Assembly: GCA_035041965.1 (NCBI GenBank)
Contig: JAPYMA010001567.1
Span: 213,532 to 277,531 of the forward strand
Source: Anisakis pegreffii
Taxonomy: Eukaryota; Nematoda; Chromadorea; Rhabditida; Anisakidae
DNA: 64,000 nt
Direction of reading: 5' to 3'
Under the pieces are notes generated by a model, which saw only the letters and a program-made list of their open reading frames with translations, ran no database searches and was not told the origin of the DNA. Shown here piece by piece: positions 24,237-45,915 of the stretch (positions are counted from its first letter, which is position 1; each line of letters opens with the position of its first letter). A program made the position numbers and the translations under genes.

Positions 24237-27200
24237 ATGTTGAAAGGCTAATCACTTTCGATCCAACTACTTGTTTTCAAGAGATGGGAAAAATCAATCG
24301 GCTTTTCGAAAAAAAACTGAACCAAAAAATGCAGAAAATATAAAGATTTAGTAAAAACAAACAGTATTTTCGGGCCAAAAAATATAAGCACCTACATAGC
24401 CATAAACAGTCAAGCAATCACTTACATATTGCGGTGCGATTAATATAAAGATGAGCAGCAAAAGCTGTCGTGATGAGCGTAACAATAGGATTGCGGATGG
24501 GATTTGGAGTGGATCTACGAATTTGGTATAGGTGAGTTTGGAAGATGGAACACGTGAAGAGATGTGGGATATATTAGTGAACTGTGACGAGGACTGGATG
24601 AGAGTGGACTGATGACACGAGAGGGTGGAGTTGAATTTAAGTTGAATTCATCATCACGTTTGACGAATACCTGGACATTCTTCTGGATGATAGAAAAGAA
24701 TACAAAAACGAAGAATCAACTGATGGATGCATAAATTATAGTGATTAAATGACTGAAAAGTGAAATTAGAGCATCGAAACGTGGGAATGGGACGGACGAT
24801 CTATCAAATTATGCATTGAGATATCCAATTGCAATCATCTTCGAAACTAAATGATTTTGATTTCGATAATTTCGCAGTGAATACTTCCAATAGATGGTGA
24901 ATCTGTTCAACGGATGAACGACAATGCTCAATCGTTCGTAAACCGCAAACAATCAAAATCTGTCTCTCTCTTGATCTCTTTGTTGATCCATCTATCCGAA
25001 TGAATATGGTGATCAGAGCAGACCGTTTGACTGATCGATAATTTCAGTGAGACGGAATCAATCCGCGAATTTCCATGCCCTCTATCCAATGCAGTTCAAT
25101 TCTTCTAGCTTGAGTTTATCCTATCTAGTTTTCTTGATACGTCATCGATATCATCGACACATAGATATCACATGAATCATGAACAGCTTCATCTCTGATT
25201 TCTTTGATCCACGAATGAATCAAGTAGTTCTTAAATTGGCAGGACTAACTGGTCAGCATGTGCAGTTTTCAAAAATATGATTGATTAGATTGAAAATGCA
25301 TCCGTTTCATAAAGTTCATGATGAAGTGATATTATTGGTGTTGTCATGCTTTCAGGTATCAAACATACGTTCTGCTATGATTTCCTATTTCAGTGTTCCA
25401 CAAATTTTTGATGATTTTCTTCTCCTGCCTTCTGATTCATTAAAGGAAACGATGAATTTTTGATTGTGAAGATCAAAATTTAACGAAAAAACTGAGCGTG
25501 AATATGCTATGCGTTTTCATGTTTATTCGGTCATTTTTGAAAAGATACTGATGGAATTCCTCGAAATCCGGAATTCCTTCAAACATCGAGTAGCCCCAAC
25601 GGCAGAAAGTCTTCTTAAATGGCATCAGTAAGTTGAATAATCTTCAGTACTGACAAAATTTCGAAATTTTTTCACTACTAAATCGTTTGATATCAACAAA
25701 TACACTCTCTTCTCATCATTTTGTGGAATTCTCAGAATTTATCATGAATCGTCGAATATTTCCACGAGAAATAATCCGAAAAAAAGTTTCATTTCTAGTC
25801 AACACGTCACTTTCCTTGCACTCAAACTATGCATGTTGATAAAACGGTTGCATAAGCGACCAACGTCTAATACCATTAATCCAATTAAAAGTATTCCAAT
25901 TGAAAAATAAGTTCTTTGCAAAGAATGAGATCAATGAGTTCAATCACAAAAGTGAAACAATGTTTATTTGATCTAATGAACGATCAGCAATTCGATTCAA
26001 TCACCTAAAAGGAACAACTGGTTTTCAGTTTCATTTGATTTCCTTCTCTCCAATCCCATCCCCTTATCCATATGCAATCTCGACGATAACGAAACGAAGT
26101 GTCACAGCCAGTTGATTCGACAATAAATCCGAAAACTCTTCCATGTGCATATGACCATGTGATAAACTTGCTTCGTTCTTTATCCTCACTCTTACCCACC
26201 CCAGCGCACTACTCCGGGATTATTGTCGTCGTCATTCATAACTGGTTCCTTGCATCTTCATTCCATTATCACTGTTCACTTCATCGCAATCTTTTGTTGA
26301 AAATGAATCGATAAATATGCATCTCACCATTGTAGTAATATTTGGTGCATTTCTCCGAAAGGATATTGAAATCTATATCAAAACTTAGAAGATTTTATGG
26401 TCGTACGGGAATTTTCTGGTTAACTGTAACAAGAAACATCAAAACATTCAAACAAAGACAGCGGAAAAGAATTTGAAAATGAATTCTTAAATCATTTTTT
26501 TCAAATCTCTAGTGTAGGCAATTCGTTCGGAAAGAAAATAATGAACGACTGAAAAGATGAAAAAGGATGAATAAAATAAGTGAACGGATGATGCTTGTGA
26601 AATTTATATGAAGACAAAAACATAAGGATAACATTCACTGAAGAAGAAATCTCCGTGAGAACAACTGAATGCATGAGTGATTCCAACAACGAACAGCTTC
26701 CCATCATAATACACAATGACTTTTTAAGAAATTTTATGAATTCGTTAAAATTATGAAGAATTTCGCTTGACACATTCACTTTCTCGGTACTAAAATTCCA
26801 ACTGAATATACGTAAATTTCTATGTAGTTTTCGTCTCATACTCAACCATTTCCTTTTTGAAATAATATCCCTCAGTTCCAATTTATTACAATGATCATTA
26901 TGTGCTGCACATGTCTCGTTGCACTGACATATAATAGAACAACAACGACACATTGTAAATAAGCGCATTTCAAACATCGTGAAAATTGAAATTCCGTGTC
27001 ATTTATGAACCGTATCAACTTCAAATATTAATCCATGAGAAATCCATTCACTTTTATAATTTCTAAAACATATTTACATTCCACAGTCAACTTCACATTC
27101 ACGATAAAAGAAAATTTTTCTCACTTTAAGCACAAACCAGTACTTGACTGAATGGTTTCTGGGACGTTCGATTCATCATCATGTGAAATATCATGCATCG

Positions 27201-29216
27201 TTATTGCATGGATGTGGATAAACATTATTGTTAGTGCGTCAGTTGTCGAAAGAAATCACCGGATCGATTTTGTGATCGTTTTTGCGAAGTATCATTATTG
27301 GATTATTCATTTGAAAGTGATCATCATCACAAATCAATCTTAGATCAATCACTTTTCGATGAATCAAGTCAATTGCTGATTCGATGAAATCAGATCCGCT
27401 CAAATCAATAATCGAACCATCAAATCACATCAGTTCATTTCAGTATGAACCAACTAATCCAGTTTATTCTCCATATTCTATGCTGAATGCAAATCGTTTG
27501 TAAGGATATGCAAATTCTGCAGGCAGGCACGAATGAAAGCTGCAAAATGAATGAAATAAAATTTGTGATTGAAAACGATTTCATGTAGTTCAAAGCCAAA
27601 TGAAGACAGAATAGCAACTGATGATATTAACAGTCGGATTCAACGCCATGGATCGAACGAAGAAAATCCAGTTTTCGAAAGATTCATAACGATCTGAAAG
27701 TCGCAAATAAGAAAGTGAGTAGATAATGTGAAAAGGATTTTCGAAATCCGCAAAACTGTTCCAGGCAGTTGTAAGAGTAAATGACAAGCACGGCATGATC
27801 GTTTTGCAAGTCACGATATCTTTTGAACTAGAATTCGATTACTTTGAGCATTGAAAAATCATTCAGTTGTGATCGAGAGTTGCCGATTGTAGTGACTAAA
27901 GCATTTCTGTCATAGATTCTAGATGTTGTGAAGCTGGAGTTATAGAAAATGATTTGATTATGTATCCGAAACGAAGCAAATATCTGAAACAATGACCGTG
28001 TTCCTTGTGCCTTATGACTCTCAGGTTACTGCTTCATAGTTTTCAAGCAGTGCAATTTATTTCAATGCACCCATCAACAATCTTGGACGATAGTGCTTAA
28101 TTGACGAGATATAGTCAAACTTTTCAAACTACTTCATACTCCGGAGACATTCAGTTATACCACCGATTTCTATCTGTGAATTTGATCTCTCCGTCGATCA
28201 ACGATAATTATATGTGGAAATCAGTGCAGATGGATTTCCAGGTGATCCAGAAGCTTAGTTTCGAGCATTCTGATGAATCGTTTGTGTTATCCAGGTCGGT
28301 AAGATGTTCAACTATAACTGTTATATGAAGGTGTTCCGCTCAAAATGCTTTATTGCAAAGAAAGAGAACACAATCACACGTTTTCGGCACTTCTTTTTAG
28401 AATTTCTACAAACTTCAAGGTCATATTCTGATAAATAGTAATCCATGTTACGAACAAATTCATTTGAAAAATCGAGCGATCGGCTGTATAAACTCTGTCA
28501 GCTGTGGAGAAATGCTAATTGTAAGATTTGCTAAGTTACTTTAGAGTCCTTATGACTCGCCTCAATCAAACTTCCAAGTGGATCAAATTATTCGAAGCCT
28601 CACTATAGCGATTCAGATGCAGTCTCTTGAATTGCACTGTGTGAAAACATCCAAAGGTTTGCAATACAGTCTACTGGATGCCTAGCTTTATGAAATGTTC
28701 AATTGTTCAACCAAAGGATATTCAGTTCAATCGTTATGCAAATGTCTGTGGTCAGTTCAGACTCGTTAAATTAAACTCGAATCTTACAAGCAGTTAATCC
28801 ATTGATGTCTGTTTAAACTTCGCTAGATTTGTTCAGCATTCAAGCAAGAGAGATAGGCTCATCCACTGTGCACGTAATTGGCATAGTGTCAGTGTGAAAT
28901 TGAGATTTTGGCGCGCTAGTGCAACGACAATTTTGATCTGTAGTTAGAATTGTGAAATTTTCCGGATTTTTGAGCAGGGAAAGGGATACGAGTTATCCGG
29001 ATATCTTTCCGGATATAGCTGGGATCTGGAATTCAGTGCATAAACTTTAGTTCTCAACTATAAGCTCATTTCTGTTCGTAATCAAGGTGTTTCTGTAGAG
29101 TATTGTTGATTGTAATATTATGAAATGTCCAAGGTGTTCGAAAACGAGTTCTGTTTCCGTTCGTTGTAATTGTTACTCGATTAACTCAACTTTGTTATTC
29201 TAAAAAATCCGAGTGG
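24237..29216. other. divergent intergenic region between lipase and smc-3
   Basis: About 5 kb upstream of both flanking genes. No gene is recognised. A 158-codon minus-strand frame (26501-26977) is the only long one and is listed separately. Near 28990-29020 two close TCCGGATAT motifs occur upstream of smc-3. Confidence 0.5.
26501..26977 (-). CDS. unrecognised 158-codon open frame
   Basis: A single uninterrupted minus-strand frame, unusually long for such AT-rich non-coding DNA. The N-terminal 40 residues are Cys-rich (MCRCC, CQCNETC), the middle is basic, and the C-terminal part is rich in Phe, Ile and Ser with hydrophobic stretches but no clear membrane topology. It resembles no family I know. 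Whether it continues into spliced exons is unclear. It may be a chance frame, a decayed gene or a lineage-specific gene. Confidence 0.2.
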   Translation of the reverse strand: MFEMRLFTMCRCCSIICQCNETCAAHNDHCNKLELRDIISKRKWLSMRRKLHRNLRIFSWNFSTEKVNVSSEILHNFNEFIKFLKKSLCIMMGSCSLLESLMHSVVLTEISSSVNVILMFLSSYKFHKHHPFTYFIHPFSSFQSFIIFFPNELPTLEI

Positions 29217-29225
29217 TTATTTCAG
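29217..29225 (+). promoter_or_regulatory. possible trans-splice acceptor of smc-3
   Basis: TTATTTCAG ends at 29225, 63 bases before the smc-3 ATG, with no in-frame upstream exon needed. This fits spliced-leader addition; inferred from sequence and position only. Confidence 0.4.
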
Positions 29226-29288
29226 GTATCAAGATATTCAAATTCCACGTTAAATGGGAACACTGTTGCATTAATATCCTCAACAACA

Positions 29289-38267
<8,979 letters not shown>

Positions 38268-38406
38268 TAAGGTGAAATGTGATGAGAAGAATTCGAACAT
38301 CACATTGATGATGATTTTGACTTGCGGCAAATGATGAGACAATGCTACTCTCGATGCAGTCATTTATTCAGTTTGTTCTAAATCTCATCGCACTCTTTAT
38401 GTACCT

Positions 38407-38412
38407 ATTAAA
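38407..38412 (+). other. possible polyadenylation signal of smc-3
   Basis: Variant signal ATTAAA 140 bases after the smc-3 stop; no AATAAA lies closer. Confidence 0.35.
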
Positions 38413-41040
38413 ATGCATATTATAACAGTTCCGATGGCTATCCAGCGTTTAGACCGCCGAAAATCCGAAGTTAAATGTGTTGAAAGTAGAATCGACTAAA
38501 TATTTTCTTCGCAATCAATCGTCGAAATTTGCGAGAGTGAGAGATAAAAATTGTGAAAATTTAGCCAACGACTGTCCATGCGTCATACAGCGGCGACATA
38601 TCTGACGTTCTTCCCCGTTTCTGTACATAAATACCTCATGCGTTTAATTCTCTTCATTGAATTGTTCGAATAATTTGTGATCTGTGCTTTTGCGAACGTT
38701 GTTGTTATGTTTCATTCCTGAATCAGGCGAATATTTTTAATGATGCGAATTGAATTGGATCGTCGCTTAGTTTCAATCGAACGATTCGTGCATATGTTAT
38801 GTTTTCCTGTTATTCCATATTATATTATTCGTACATTGACAATGCTTTTCTTTGTTTTTTTTTCATCACCAATTTTCGAGCATTTTATCAAAATACTTGA
38901 AAGATTTTTATTGAATGTAACATCTGTTTTATCAGTTTCCGTGGAATTTTACGTCTTATCCAATATTTTTGGTCGAATATTTCAATGTCTCTTGTAAAAA
39001 TCACTAAGAGCGTAAAAATGAGTATAATATTGGTTTATCTCCGAACTTTTCACCTCGACGGAGATTGAATCATATTGAGTTTCATTTATGGTCGACGATT
39101 GCATTATTTAATTATTGTCAGTTGTCTTCCATTATGCAATCGTAGTTCGATTTTTTTTTGTCGAATTCCTGTAGGATATAACGTTGTCTTCTTTTATAAT
39201 CTTGAAATTTTCTTCGTTCACCAACGTATTGTTAGTAAACTTTTATATTTACGAGAAATTTGTTGATATCTTTTGGATTTTTGTAAACAACCTCATCTTT
39301 GAAATCATTTATAAATTATCCTTTCCTTATGAAATTGTTGTATATGTGTTTAGTATTGACTCATTGTTAATGTTACTTCAAATTATGACCATTCATCGCG
39401 ATACGAATTCAACAAATCTACCTTTTTTCTAAACTTTTTGCTAGTTATCGATCATATTATATCTATTCAAAACAACTTTTTGAAAATTTTAATTTTGCAA
39501 CTATGGTGGATATTTGCAGATTCCACTCATTTAGTTATGTCGTGTCGTCATTTTTTTGAAGCAAAGAATTGACCGAGCTTTTCGATTCGTTATTGTAGTA
39601 TCATTGTCGTCTATAATAGATTGACCAGATATTCAAATGCATATTAACGTTTAGCAGTGCTTATCAATCTGTGAGATGTTTCAACCTCGTAGCGATCAAA
39701 TAAGAATCTTGAGAGGGATGGTTTTGGAGAATAACAAGAGAATTCAGAGTAAACGCAATTAGTCTAATTGTATGTGAACAAATTTGTTCATTACTTGCTG
39801 ATGAAAATGAGAAGTCGTAGGAAAATGTTTCGAAAGTGAGTTAATTATAAGTGAATTATTAATTCAGAATCTAGAAGTGATCCATTTCCAATCCGAGTTA
39901 ATATAAATGAGTAGTACGAAGACTTGCAACAATTGATAAATATTTACAGCAGATGACCATTGAAGTGACCATCGTGGTCAGATGACCATTGCATTTGCGT
40001 TTTGTTTATGTTGTTGTTTTCGAGAGAACCGATTTGATCTCTTTCTCTCCATTTACTTGATATAATGTCTATCCCATTCTAAATGATTTGTATGAATTAT
40101 TCTATAATTTTCTATAGTTTCATCACATTTTCATTTTTTTATTGACAAGATGCTATCATTGATTTGTTTTTGTTCCATAAAATGTTTTTGCATGCTAATT
40201 TGATACAACCGAATCAATGAATAAATGTTTTACTAATGGAAATAATTCGTTTCAATCGGCAACAAAACATTGGGAAAAAGAATTTTGTGCAGCTTGCCAA
40301 AGCGATAGCATGAAAGAGTGGTAATAATGATGGTAATTCTCATGGATATGAAAGATAAATGTGGTGATTACACTGATACTATTCAACACATCATATTGGT
40401 AGGGGCACATGTGAACATAAGAGAATTGGCTGGCAATTTTTTTAAATACATAGTTGAATTTTGAAATTTGTTCGCTTATGGCCAATCAATCATTCAGCGA
40501 TAATAGGATTACTTGCCCGCAAACCTTGGCACCTCTCAATTCAATTCACTCTATTTCTATTGATCAATCTATACATTACGTTAACCAAACTAACGATCTT
40601 CTCAAATCTGCCCAGAAATACTGATTTTTTCATTATATCAGATTTCCCAGATTTTCTAGTTTTAGAAAAGTTTCCATGTTGTTGGGAGATTTCGCTTACA
40701 TTCACAGAAATCACTGATTTTTAGAAGTATCTCATTTGCTAGGCAGTTCTCATTTCAATACGATGTATCTCGATTGATCAATCTGTATATTAGTAATAGT
40801 GTCATCATCTTCAAAATAACGATGTTCTCATATTTGCCCAGTAACATAGCAATTTCTCCACACATTTCGATTGGGCAGAACCTCTGGATTCAGAAAATAA
40901 AAATTTTTGCAGAGAAATTCTACCTCTACCAGGAGATATAGCAATTTTTGTGATGCTATAGGGGTTACCATATTCAAGGCTACCGTACACTTAGTTTTGA
41001 CTAGTAACATATCAATTTCTTCACTTGAATCGATCGAGCA
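38413..41040. other. gene-poor region downstream of smc-3
   Basis: AT-rich, with T-rich frames that code only Phe/Leu/Ile-rich peptides. Near 40555-41040 similar short blocks recur (TTGATCAATCT at about 40560 and 40773; GTAACATA followed by CAATTTCT at about 40842 and 41005), indicating local duplication. No gene recognised. Confidence 0.45.
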
Positions 41041-41043
41041 GAA

Positions 41044-41217
41044 TTTGATTGGGAATGTGAATTGAATAAGTGAAATGATGTTGGGAGATTTAATATTTTT
41101 AAAACTGAAAGCCAGAAACAAGATGCTGAGGTTGGTAATTGGGATTTCTCATTAAAGTTGGGATTTCGGGTGTTTGGTTCGAAATGCTATTTTTTGAATA
41201 ATTCCATTATAAAGGAA
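41044..41217 (+). pseudogene. rearranged partial copy of smc-3 (intron 18, exon 19 end, intron 19)
   Basis: 41044-41111 closely resembles smc-3 intron 18 at about 34540-34607. The adjoining 41112-41217 resembles 34781-34886, the end of exon 19 plus intron 19. The roughly 170 bases between those source blocks are missing. The copy retains intron sequence, so it arose by DNA duplication and deletion rather than retrotransposition. It cannot be functional. Confidence 0.8.
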
Positions 41218-41830
41218 GATTTCGAAGGAAGATTCAGTTTGAAAATTCACTAATATATTTTATTACTGTTTTATTTATTTTCTTCCGTATTCATATTTAT
41301 ACCACCGAAATATCTATCGTCATCTCAGTCCCATTTCTTCCAAATATGTTGATCCCTCAACACTCTTGTGCAACTCCCTATACTCATCGTTAGGTATACT
41401 TTTGATATGAATTTTGCCACAATTTTGATGAACTTTCTCAAAGATTCCGCGGAACTGTGTATGTCTGCATGTCTGCACGACAGACTATACAAAGAGAACC
41501 AATTATATAGTGCTATTCACTAGATTGCATCTTTTCCATTATCATCATTTTCAACATGTTTGCGCGTGTGATGTGGTGTGATGGCGGGCGTAGGTTGTTG
41601 CGTGGCGGTTTTAGGATAGAATACTTGATGTTTACTTGTAGTTCGAGTTTAGAATTCGTCGAATGAGATACTGTTTAGAGGGCATAGGATATTCATTATT
41701 CGACGCAGTTTAGTTAGATGCTTAGTAGCATTAACGATTCGCTATTGTTATTTGATTCTTATATTATGACGTGTTAATTTGTTGTGACGAGTGATGACCG
41801 CTATTGCATGATAAATGATTCTATTTTAAG

Positions 41831-41896
41831 ATGGCACGATGCGCGAAGATATTGCCCTTTGACAGGGCTTACAGGCATCAGCGAATCTCATTAATG
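41831..41896 (+). CDS. isolated exon-like ORF (MARCAKIL...)
   Basis: A 22-codon frame starts at an ATG that directly follows an acceptor-like CTATTTTAAG and ends at a consensus donor GTGAGT (41897) in phase 0. The residues (MARCAKILPFDRAYRHQRIS) look protein-like and basic, but no convincing second exon was found downstream. It might be the first exon of a small gene ending before the AATAAA near 42319. Product unknown. Confidence 0.25.
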
Positions 41897-43860
41897 GTGA
41901 GTATTCATATTCAATTATCATTCACCAATTGAAATTCATCGCACAATCAGTGTCTTGTTACATTTTATGATGGAGTGTTTTATTTATTGATATTGTACCT
42001 ATTTTCATTTACTGCTGGTTCATTCCTAAGCATATATTGACATGTTTTAAGGATTTTTTCAATTTCGTGGAAAGTTCTTCAGCCCTTCAAGAGGGCGAAA
42101 ATATATTATAATTAACAATTCGATGGATTATTGTAATGGTTTATTATTAATGAATTTTATAAGACGATGGATTATTATAAATATTGTGGTATTATTACAA
42201 GTGTTATGGTTGTTACAATTATATTAACGATTTATCAAACCCGGCACAGCGCATCGAAGCGCTCAGGTCTGTTCAGAGGTTTATATTTTTTGAATTCCTT
42301 TCATTTATTGTAGGGCCTCAATAAATAAGCTGTGGTTGAATGACCACATTTAATTTATTCATTTTCATTTGTTTGAACTTAGGAAATGGAAATAAAGTTG
42401 AGACGTGGCCAGTGGCCACTTTCTGCATGCTTTTGTTTTCATTTATTCGTTTATTTGTAAATATGATTGTATTTGTAAATATTTATGTAAACATTCATTA
42501 TTTGTGAGTATTTTGTCAGTTGTAATAAATATATATGAAAGACGAGTATATGACAATATTTATTATATTGTTGTGTATTATTGTATCTTTAAATTTATTA
42601 TTCTTCATTAAATATTAAAGTATGCATAGGTGCGATGCTAAAAATTTAACTGGGGGGATTTTTTAGGTAACATTAAGTTTTCTTATTGTAATGTCTTGTT
42701 ACATATAATTATGATTACTGTTATTGATTGTATCATCGTTATTGTATGATTTAACATTGTCATATACTCAATTGTTTGAGCGGGACTTCAGTAGAAACAA
42801 AATTTAATTTTAATTTAAAGATACTATGAAATAATCTTCACGTCACACTCTCCCCTTCCTGCGGGCGAGGGTCTGGTTGGGATGAAAGTTTTTCATTCAT
42901 TCAGTTATTTAATTGGCTTATATCTGTGATATTTTTTGTTGTTATCAGTATTCTTCTGTTTTATTATCTTATTATATGTTATCGATAATTATTGTTATTA
43001 ATGTGATAATGACTTTTGTTGATGTGATATATGTAATTATCATTTTTCGTTTTCATTGTGTTTCGATAGAGTTGTATTTTTTAAGAATTTGTGAATTTGC
43101 GATTTTTTAATGATGCTTTGGGTAGGGCGACGAAGAGACGTGGCACGTAACGACCCACTTATCTTCTGAGCCAGAGGGAGGGACTTGGACTGATTACCGA
43201 CCAAGTGACCCACCCAATCAAATCAAATTCACTTTTTTTCTTGTCGGTCACCCTCATCATTCCTTACCCCTAATCTGGACTCCGTTCGTCGAATGCGCGC
43301 TGGACTCTTATTTAGCTGCTAGCTTAGTTGATAATTTGCGCGTTTAGTTGATGTGGCTAGAACCATGCCTTTAGATCACGTAATGGGCATTAATTTGTAT
43401 TCAGCATCAAATGGCTCCAGCGTTGACTAGAACTGATTCGACTTTTTTAATGTAGGCATATATTATTTGAATGAAACTAATTATAAGTAAGATTACCATT
43501 GACGTCTCATTCTGTAGATTGACCTAATTATAGTTTCAGTTGTTATTTATCATGTTCTAAGATCAACTTGAACTTATGAGTTAATTTGACTAAGTATTGC
43601 TTCGCTTAGACTTTGGCTGATCACAGAATCATTCATCATTGCTTTAAGTCATGACTCAGACTTTAATCTGATCTTGAGGTGAGATGACTAGACACAGCCT
43701 CGTTCTTATTTCAGACGTGAGGTAGCTTCTAGGCTCCGTTCAGCTTGACCAAAATAGGATTCTGCTCATAACCATGAAATGAAGTGATTTTAGTTGATTT
43801 TATCCACATTCGATCAACTCTGCAAGTGTCTAGCTTTCAAATCATTCAGCTTACTGCTAA
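41897..43860. other. gene-poor region before the tandem array
   Basis: AT-rich, with many ATTATT-type runs (42120-42600) and a more GC-rich stretch of unknown nature near 43110-43330. No recognisable gene. Confidence 0.4.
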
Positions 43861-44200
43861 GCGCTCGCTAGCATAGATAGTTTAGCGTCACTAAGGTCCG
43901 AAGATTCGCTTGCAAAAATCGTTTCTCAAAATCACCTCTACGTTCAGTCTCAGTAGCTCATTTAGTTGTGAGGTTAATGGTTAGATCTTACACAAGTGGC
44001 TTGAAGTAGAGCCTAGTTCTCTTGCGTGTGTCAAACTTAAGTTATTCAGGTCAACCCAAGCCTGAAGTACAGATTACTGAAAAAGACAGTTTCTGGAGAC
44101 AGGTGATCTTTGGAAAATGGACTAGCTAGCACTGAGCGTAGATAATATTTATACTGGCGTGAATTCCAATCAAAATTTGAGTTTGAGAAAAACGTAGGGT

Positions 44201-44690
44201 ATGGAATGCCTTATGAGCTTAACGGTAGGTCTGGAAAGTTCGCCTGGACCGCTCACCAAGAGAGTCGGGTTGCTAATAGGTGACTCGAAAGAATTCTTTT
44301 TCGTTATCTTTGTGCAGCCAGTGGTCATTTTAATAATCAGATTTTGAGTGCGCGGGTGTTCCCAACCTGTCGAACTGCCGACAAGAGGGGCTAGTTAAAT
44401 GCGACGGGCGTTCCCCGCCTACCGGCAGTTTCGGCGAATCGGGGAGAATTAACTTAAAATGTGTTGACGATGCTTACCCGGTATCGTTAGCACTTACTCT
44501 TCGAAACATTATATGGGCGATCCCGGCCTGGGAAAGGCGCCAATTTGACCGGGGCTAGGGAATGCGCGTAAGTTGGCCTGAGTAGTGCCGTTGGGCATTT
44601 GCTTAGGTAACGAGGGTTCCCGGACTCACCGTGCGCACTTTCCCATCAGGGGGGAATTATCATCGGGTTGGCCGTTAACTGTACATATGA
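44201..44690 (+). ncRNA. GC-rich structured core, copy 1 (candidate RNA)
   Basis: Clearly more GC-rich than its surroundings and rich in hairpins: GGTC/GACC near 44228-44254, GAGTC/GACTC near 44264-44288, CGAACTGCCG (44371-44380) with CGGCAGTTTCG (44423-44433), and inside it GGGCG (44406-44410) with CGCCT (44416-44420). Compared with copies 2 and 3, substitutions in the last two stems keep pairing. The + strand is assumed. Function, ends and transcription are unknown; an inverted-repeat DNA element is the alternative. Confidence 0.4.
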
Positions 44691-45025
44691 AATCAATTGA
44701 TTTCGTACAAGTATTGTTGAATGTAGCAGAAAATTGAGAAAGCTCTCTGGTGTTTGTGGTTACTCGCCGAAGCTTATCTATTGCTAGGTTCGTATTGGCA
44801 TCCATACGATTCGATCGATATTGTCCTCATTTCCCTTGCCAGTATAGTTATTATCTATCGCTAGTGCTACCAGAGTAATTCGATAAACTTTTATCCTACC
44901 TGTACCTTCAAAAACTGATTGTTTTCGGAAATCTGTATTTTCGGCTAAAGTTGAGCTAGGTAGCTGTGATTTGGTGCACGCATGGAAGTAAGGCTTTCCT
45001 CTGAGCCGTTAACATAACATTTTTT

Positions 45026-45246
45026 TCAGTTTACAAATGACTGAGCTAAAGAGACGGAAAGTGAAGTGTTTTTCAGAAACCAACTTTGTTCCAATTTTTG
45101 GAAAATATCTTTGATATTTTTGTGTAGATCCAGATAATTGCTGAAAGGTTTGGAAGCCAGGTACTGAAAGGTCTGTCCTCCTCTCTTGGTTGCTGAGAAT
45201 GTGGAGTTTATTATTAGCATTTCATTGAGATATTGTTTCAGGTGAC
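45026..45246 (-). pseudogene. minus-strand coding-like segment in repeat copy 1
   Basis: Open frame reading KQYLNEMLIINSTF...LASKPFSNYLDLHKN...FLKNTSLSVSLAQSFVN, then a stop. It is also open in copy 2 (47073-47293, five residue differences in the last 64). In copy 3 (about 49090-49240) LASKPFGNRLDPHKDI is kept but the frame then shifts. At 51290-51530 the same block is broken by stops. It looks like a decaying exon of an unrecognised gene. Confidence 0.35.
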
Positions 45247-45749
45247 TTTGTCACATTTTGATTTTGATTCAACATTTTGCAGTTAATTGAAAATTTCAGC
45301 GTTGTCCTAGCATGACTATGAGTTGACTCAACTGGAAAGTAGCTTTGACATGATTTGATCGCGAATTTGTGAATTTTGCTTGCGTATTAAATGAGGAGAT
45401 GTGTAAGTTAGAATGGGCACAATTTGGCAGTAAACTCGTTGTTGGGACGTATTGTCTCAGTTCAGGTCATTGTTTTAACCTCCCTGTTCAAAGACTTTCT
45501 TGAATAATTTCAAATGACTGTCGCCATATACTTTGGACGTCTGTGATCTAACCGCTCGTAATTGTTCTCGTCTGGATTGACTATCATCTGAAGTACCAGA
45601 AATTTCGTGGTTTTTTTAACGCCTAGGCTGAAAACAGTAAGTTGACAGTCCATTAGTGTTGTATTTATTTACCTCAAGCTTGCTCTCTTCTGAAAAGAGG
45701 ACGGAGAACTCATGATCAACTTAGTTTCTTTTGTTGAGAGTTTACGAGT

Positions 45750-45915
45750 ATGTTTGAGTGGCGTTTCTTGAGCAAATGTTTTGATTTAAACTGCCAAATT
45801 GCGTCACAAATGTTCTCAGTCTTCTTCTTTTGGCTGATCACTCTCAAACGTTTCACGGTCTCTTTCACCTCCGATATTTTGTCTAATTCTGCTTCCGAAT
45901 CACGCAGTCAATCGT
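45750..45915 (-). pseudogene. second minus-strand coding-like segment, copy 2/1 boundary
   Basis: Reads SEAELDKISEVKETVKRLRVIS, then QKKKTENICDAIWQFKSK, on the minus strand. The same frame is open at 47761-47952. Diverged versions are at about 49255-49330 (RTENICNVVGQFESK) and 52051-52233 (SQKMKNVCDTGWQLKSRNQ). Amino-acid resemblance despite nucleotide divergence suggests coding ancestry. Family unknown. Confidence 0.35.
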
